Below, piece by piece: positions 6,144-10,124 of a DNA stretch of 10,124 bases; position 1 is the stretch's first letter, and the number at the start of each line of letters is the position of its first letter. The notes beneath the pieces were generated by a model. The model saw only the letters and a list, made by a program, of their open reading frames with translations. It had not been told where the DNA came from and did no database searches. The position numbers and the translations under genes are program-made. Source of the stretch: Beroe ovata (lineage: Eukaryota > Ctenophora > Nuda > Beroida > Beroidae); NCBI GenBank assembly GCA_946803715.1, contig CAMPET010000310.1, positions 61,315-71,438 of the forward strand. The letters are read 5' to 3'.

Positions 6144-7163
6144 TTACGCAAGTCGAAAACCATCTATCAAAGGATCATCATCCTCAAATGTAAACGTTGC
6201 AGTGCCAGTATAGAACGCTCTCCCCGTTACTCTTACCCTCACACACCCATCCCCAGCCTCTGCCACTCCACCCGTAAACACTGACTTAGTCTTTGCGTTT
6301 TGAAACTCCTTCCACTGCCCCCGTGCCATGAGACCCTTGTGATACTGCACCGCAACCTGCGCAGTAACACCTGATCCGCATGGGCTACGATCTACCTCTC
6401 TATCGGCAAACACACACAGATTCATGGACCGGACCTGGTCCTGGTCATTGGTCAGGATGGTTCCATACAGGAAGGATAAATCCTTGCTATCGACGTCATC
6501 ATCTGGGTGAACTATTTCCAGACCTGATAATCTGACGGTGTCGGATATCTCAGTAGCAGCAGCGGTAAGCTCAGATGTGGATGTGGTTTCGAAGTCGAGG
6601 TTTAGTTGGCTGATGTTGACGAGGGCGTAGAATGCGCCGCCATACGCCACATCGACAGTTATCGTACCGAAAGAAGGTGTATTTATGGGGTAATCGACGC
6701 GAACAACAAACGCGGGAACACTGGTAAAACTAACACTCTTACTCCTTCCTTTTTCCAGCAAAACCCTGGCTGTGACTAAACCACACGGACACTCAATAGC
6801 CACAGGGACCTCAGACTCTGTTTCAGAGATAGGCTCAGGCTCGCTTCTATTTAGGTTATTATCGACAATGTAACGACCCAGTGCAATAACGCCATGTCCA
6901 CACATAGTACTGTATCCCTCGTTGTGAATAAACAGCACAGCAATATCGGCGTCAGGATGGGAGGTCGGAACAAGGAGAGCTCCGTACATGTCGTTATGGC
7001 CATTCGGCTCGAGCATGAGTCGCCGCCGCCACTTGTCAAGATGTGTTCTCGCATAGCGACGCTTCTCCAGCAGGGTAGCTCCCGCTATCTCAGGGTAACC
7101 GTTAACTATAATCCTCAGTGGCTCTCCTCCAGTGTGCATCTCCACAGTTTCAATTGCAGTCAT
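6144..7163 (-). CDS. Proline racemase family enzyme (annotated type: trans-3-hydroxy-L-proline dehydratase)
   Basis: The family includes proline racemase, 4-hydroxyproline 2-epimerase and trans-3-hydroxy-L-proline dehydratase (L3HYPDH in vertebrates), all acting at the alpha carbon of proline-type substrates. The single open frame gives 339 residues, near the usual family length. It starts MTAIETVEMHTGGEPLRI, a typical family N-terminus, which fixes the start. The first catalytic site is MCGHG (Cys88). The second is DRSPCGSG with Asp258 and Cys262. It ends GRAFYTGTATFTFEDDDP, a usual C-terminus. Human dehydratase has Thr, not Cys, at the second site, so the Cys-Cys pair here favours racemase or epimerase chemistry; overall sequence alone does not decide. 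Residues 102-122 are a loop rich in Glu, Ser and Pro. No introns interrupt it, unlike SUMO and CHEK1 nearby. No signal peptide is seen. Confidence 0.93.
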   Translation of the reverse strand: MTAIETVEMHTGGEPLRIIVNGYPEIAGATLLEKRRYARTHLDKWRRRLMLEPNGHNDMYGALLVPTSHPDADIAVLFIHNEGYSTMCGHGVIALGRYIVDNNLNRSEPEPISETESEVPVAIECPCGLVTARVLLEKGRSKSVSFTSVPAFVVRVDYPINTPSFGTITVDVAYGGAFYALVNISQLNLDFETTSTSELTAAATEISDTVRLSGLEIVHPDDDVDSKDLSFLYGTILTNDQDQVRSMNLCVFADREVDRSPCGSGVTAQVAVQYHKGLMARGQWKEFQNAKTKSVFTGGVAEAGDGCVRVRVTGRAFYTGTATFTFEDDDPLIDGFRLA

Positions 7164-7538
7164 GCCTTTATCTACCTTTCAGCCACATTAATAATCAGCC
7201 ACATTAAACGTTACAATGAATAAGGAGCATAGCGGGATAACAACATGTGCAGCACTGTTTGGGTATTAACGAACCCCATGACTTTTAGACCATGCATATT
7301 TACTACCGCATGATGACTGCTTATATTTCAATGGTTAAGTGTAGAACAGCAGTAACAGCGAAAAGGTATTGGGCACACTGATCAGTTAAAGGACATGTGA
7401 TTTGCGGAATCCAGTAATTCAAAAAGACGCACAGGCACTCTTGCGTTCAAATATCTGAACAATTTACCGAAATTTAGCGCTCGATTTCGTTATGCGAGAG
7501 GTGGAAGGATGGAGTCGCGCCGCGCAATTGCAAATCAA
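7164..7538. other. 5' flank of racemase-family gene
   Basis: No gene is seen. A 13-bp direct repeat TCAGCCACATTAA lies at 7179-7191 and 7195-7207, within 45 bp of the start codon. The rest is unique sequence with no obvious TATA box on the minus strand. Confidence 0.6.
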
Positions 7539-7651
7539 CAATTTTAGTTGTAGGATTTTACCCTACCGTCGGTGCGCGCGATTTTCAATCCGCCTTGCCA
7601 GGGATAAAATCCCGTCAGCAAGGGTAGGGTGAAATCCTACAACAATTTTAG
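7539..7651. mobile_element. MITE-like element A (7548-7642) with 9-bp target duplication
   Basis: The element is 95 bp. Its left end TTGTAGGATTTTACCCTACC (7548-7567) is matched by the reverse complement at the right end (7623-7642) with one mismatch. It is flanked on both sides by CAATTTTAG (7539-7547 and 7643-7651), a perfect 9-bp duplication. An inner stem (CCTTGC / GCAAGG, GGGAT / ATCCC) occupies the right half. It has no coding capacity, so it depends on a transposase encoded elsewhere. A 9-bp duplication is usual for Mutator-like elements, but the superfamily is not certain. Confidence 0.88.
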
Positions 7652-7684
7652 TACATCGAATCAAATCAAGCACGATGTCATTTC

Positions 7685-7778
7685 ATCAAAAACTTGTAGG
7701 ATTTTACCCTACCGTCGGTGCGCGCGATTTTCAAAATCCCGCCAGCAAGGGTAGGGTGAAATCCTTCAAATCAAAAAC
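7685..7778. mobile_element. MITE-like element B (7694-7769) with 9-bp target duplication
   Basis: The element is 76 bp and of the same family as element A, beginning TTGTAGGATTTTACCCTACC and continuing with the same GTCGGTGCGCGCGATTTTCAA. It lacks exactly 19 internal bp relative to A and has CTTCAA instead of CTACAA at the right end. It is flanked by a different perfect 9-bp duplication, ATCAAAAAC (7685-7693 and 7770-7778), so it inserted independently. Confidence 0.88.
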
Positions 7779-7845
7779 TTTCTGCAAACTGAATTTTCGA
7801 AAATATCAGTCGCGCGCAAACGTTTCCTTCAAAATCGCTCGCTTC

Positions 7846-7917
7846 CGATCGAGCGCTAGATTTGTTTCTCATCTCAAACCTCGATCGAGCGCTATTTCTG
7901 TTCTCAGCTCAAACTTA
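7846..7917. repeat. 36-bp tandem duplication containing CGATCGAGCGCTA
   Basis: CGATCGAGCGCTA occurs at 7846-7858 and 7882-7894, each followed by similar sequence (TTTCTCATCTCAAACC and TGTTCTCAGCTCAAACT). The reverse complement of AGCGCTCGA also occurs near 7476. Confidence 0.7.
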
Positions 7918-8409
7918 CCATGCTGTGTATAGTTAAGTTGGTACTTCGCTCAAACCTGCTTTTTAGTTGCTCTGCCACGGTATCTTACAGGCGACTGTGG
8001 CATCGTTTTCTGCCTACCGTTGCGTTTTGTACAGATCAGATTGGGTGATTGAATATGTGTTGCATGGGAACTTTCCTGTTATCTGCGTCCTATGGTTCTG
8101 GTTCGCCCTTGTTTGTCATAAAAATTGATAGACACCTGTAGATTTAGATATTGTTAAGTCTAATTTGCCAAGTTGCTACGTAGGTCAAAGCATGTTGGTG
8201 TCATTTCACTGCTATCCCTTGCATGTGTGTTCTGAGAGATGCTTAGTCAACTTTACCAGTGTATCACTAGTGTGTCAGTCTGTATTGTACTAACACCAGT
8301 CTGTACAGTATTGATGTCATGTTCACGTACTAGCGTAACTGCTCTGTTTTCATTTCCCATCGCTCGTACAGTTGACGTAGCCTATACTACAGAAAGCATG
8401 TAACGTAGA
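7918..8409. other. Non-coding stretch with no recognised content
   Basis: I see no supported gene, RNA gene or strong repeat here. Stops are frequent in all frames, and base composition is similar to the flanking non-coding DNA. Confidence 0.6.
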
Positions 8410-8790
8410 AAACGATGAATAGTGGATAGAAATCGTTCTAGCAACCACCTGAGGCCCTTATCTGAACCCTTAGTTGACTCAAATGACATGGTCTTAAATC
8501 GTTAGGACCTCGGAAAATGGAATCAGCGCTCAAAATTTCATAGGAAACAGTGATATTCAATGATAAAGGGGTGAAATTGAGCTAGCAAACGCCTGGGGCC
8601 TTTATCTGACCCCTTATTTGACGAATACAGGTAAAGGAGATAGTCACAGAGCTTTCGGACCTCAAAAATCAGAATCAGCGCTCGAAATTTCATAAGAAAC
8701 GAGGATGAGAGTAGGCAAATTGATTGAATAAACGTCTGAGACCCTTATCTGACCCCCTTATCTGACCCCCAATTTAATCGGAAAAAATTG
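8410..8790 (-). repeat. About 152-bp satellite repeat, inverted orientation (left arm)
   Basis: The core CAGCGCTC occurs at 8524 and 8676, exactly 152 bp apart. Each is associated with CCTTATCTGACCCC and TTTCATAGGAAAC-like blocks. Read on the minus strand, these are the same units as in the array at 9530-10124. The left boundary is diffuse, where similarity fades near 8400-8440. Confidence 0.85.
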
Positions 8791-9139
8791 TCACGTGGTG
8801 CAAAATACCCCTGGATAATCGCTGTGATCCATGTAGTTGAGCCAGGTCTCAACTAAGCGATGTGTGATATGAGTGAGAAGTGTATTGTGATTTTTATTGT
8901 GTTGTGGCGAGTGTTCTGGACATGCGCTTTGCAGTGGCCTAGACCGATACAGCTAGATCAACTCTAGGGCTGAGGACTAGGCTAGGTCCTTCTTACACTC
9001 CCCGTCGCGATCGATACTAGCTGCAGCATATCCAGAACCCAAGATTTAGTGCTTATTGTGTGTTATTGGGTTTGTGTCAAGGAACACCGATGATACAGCC
9101 GACCTGATGCTGATGGCTAGTATGCAACAACACTCCTCA
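8791..9139. other. Central spacer between inverted satellite arms, left part
   Basis: No gene is evident. A short open frame at 9056-9253 crosses into a tandem duplication and resembles no family I know. The stretch contains small palindromes such as GCGATCGATACTAGCTGCAGC but nothing I can name. Confidence 0.5.
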
Positions 9140-9279
9140 TTCGACCTGAACACATGGCTAAACCGCACTACACTATCAACTACACTCGATGAGCTGGGTC
9201 AACCGACCCTTCGACCTGAACCCATGGCTACACTACACTACACAATCAACTAAACTCGATGAGCTGGGTCCACCGACCC
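9140..9279. repeat. 70-bp tandem duplication, two units
   Basis: Units 9140-9209 and 9210-9279 both start TTCGACCTGAACMCATGGCT and end ATGAGCTGGGTCMACCGACCC. They have the same length and a handful of substitutions. The end of the second unit can form TGGGTC / GACCCA. Confidence 0.9.
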
Positions 9280-9354
9280 AAACACTAAGTACAAAAGTCG
9301 GTTTTATTAGTCTGAAATCTCAAAAATATTTCCTTATGATCTAGTTCTCATTTC

Positions 9355-9429
9355 AATTGTACAAGTTGCAGCATCTAATTGATCACGTTTTCTATCACGT
9401 GATCAATTAGATGCTGCAACTGTACAATT
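9355..9429. repeat. Near-perfect hairpin, 32-bp arms
   Basis: The left arm 9355-9387 and right arm 9398-9429 are reverse complements apart from one extra A in the left arm (ACAAGTTG versus CAACTGT). About 10 nt of loop, TTTTCTATCA, separates them. The arms contain TTGCAGCATCTAATTGATCA. It may be a fold-back element or a transcribed hairpin; nothing here decides which. Confidence 0.9.
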
Positions 9430-9529
9430 ATCTTATAGACAGACGTCGGCTCAGTTTTAATTACTTAACCATTGTTTCCTATGTAATTTTAGAGTTCAGT
9501 CCGTCTTTCAAGCTATGTCAATTTGATAA

Positions 9530-10124
9530 AATAGAGGGTCAACCGTAATTTTGAGCGCTGATTCCATTTTTCGAGGTTTCAATGCTCTGTGACCAACGCC
9601 TTTGCAAGTGTGGGTCAGATAAGGGGTCAGATAAGGGTCTCAGACGTCTACTTATTACGTCTACTTATTACGTCTACTTGATTTTAATAACTATAACATC
9701 ATTTCCTATGCAGTTTTGAGCGCTGATTCCATTTTTCGAGGTCCGAAGGCTCTGTGACCAACACGTATGCAAGTGTAGGTGAAATAAGGGGTCAGATAAG
9801 GGTCTCGGACGTCTACTTACCACGTCTACTCAATTTCCATAACAAAATTATCATTTCCTATGCAATTTTGAGCGCTGATTCCGTTTTTCGAGGTCCGAAG
9901 GCTTTGTGACCACCGCTTACGCCAATCTGGGTCAGATAAGGGATCAGATAAGAGTCTCAGACGTATACTTACTACGTGTACTCGATTTTAGTAGCTAAAA
10001 CATCATTTCCTATGCAATTTTGAGCGCTGATTCCATTTTTCGAGGTCTCAATGCTTTGTGACTAACAAGGATGCAAGTGTAGGACAAATAAGGGGTCAGA
10101 TAAGGGTCTCAGACGTCTACTTAC
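9530..10124 (+). repeat. About 152-bp satellite repeat, four units (right arm, runs off window)
   Basis: The anchor TTTTGAGCGCTGATTCC recurs with GAGCGCTG at 9553, 9718, 9870 and 10022, giving spacings of 165, 152 and 152. The first spacing is longer by 13 bp because TTATTACGTCTAC is itself repeated at about 9649-9678. Each unit also carries CGAGGTCCGAAGGCT, GGGGTCAGATAAGGGTCT and CAGACGTCTACTTA blocks. The array is in opposite orientation to 8410-8790. Confidence 0.93.

Noticed and set aside
7539-7778. CRISPR-like repeats
   Set aside because: Only two units, inverted ends with target duplications, and a eukaryotic context; these are mobile elements.
9056-9253. 65-codon plus-strand frame
   Set aside because: It crosses both 70-bp tandem units, and no family resemblance was seen.

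Overview
This is eukaryotic, almost certainly animal, nuclear DNA. Spliced genes with GT-AG introns, AATAAA-type signals and five recognisable animal protein families support this. Genes are tightly packed between 3.2 and 7.2 kb, and the flanks are full of mini- and satellite-like repeats. A compact invertebrate genome fits best; I cannot name the species. Two single N characters (972 and 1438) show the window comes from a draft assembly.

Layout. Positions 1-2201 (+ strand) hold the last two coding exons of the checkpoint kinase CHEK1, twice in tandem. Both N characters sit at the joins, so this probably reflects two haplotypes retained by the assembler rather than a real gene duplication. 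Positions 2202-3266 are non-coding, between convergent genes.

Positions 3267-7163 hold four minus-strand genes arranged head to tail. In transcription order they are: a proline racemase / hydroxyproline epimerase / trans-3-hydroxyproline dehydratase family enzyme (7163-6144); the spliceosomal core protein Sm D2 (5995-5639); a stand-alone ATRX-type ADD-domain protein (5259-4288, possibly with one more short exon); and SUMO (3863-3267, three exons). The gaps between coding regions are about 150 to 425 bp.

Positions 7164-10124 contain no convincing gene. They hold two tiny terminal-inverted-repeat elements with perfect 9-bp target duplications (7548-7642 and 7694-7769), a 36-bp duplication, and a roughly 152-bp tandem repeat present in opposite orientations at about 8410-8790 and 9530-10124. 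The space between these two arms holds a 70-bp tandem duplication and a near-perfect 32-bp hairpin. The whole resembles a fold-back structure whose right end lies outside the window.

The genes do not form one pathway. CHEK1 serves DNA-damage signalling, Sm D2 splicing, the ADD protein histone reading and SUMO protein conjugation; the racemase-family enzyme acts in hydroxyproline/proline metabolism. The most notable points are the Cys-Cys catalytic pair in the racemase-family enzyme, the ADD protein separated from any ATRX helicase, the paired mobile elements with clean target duplications, and the inverted satellite arms.
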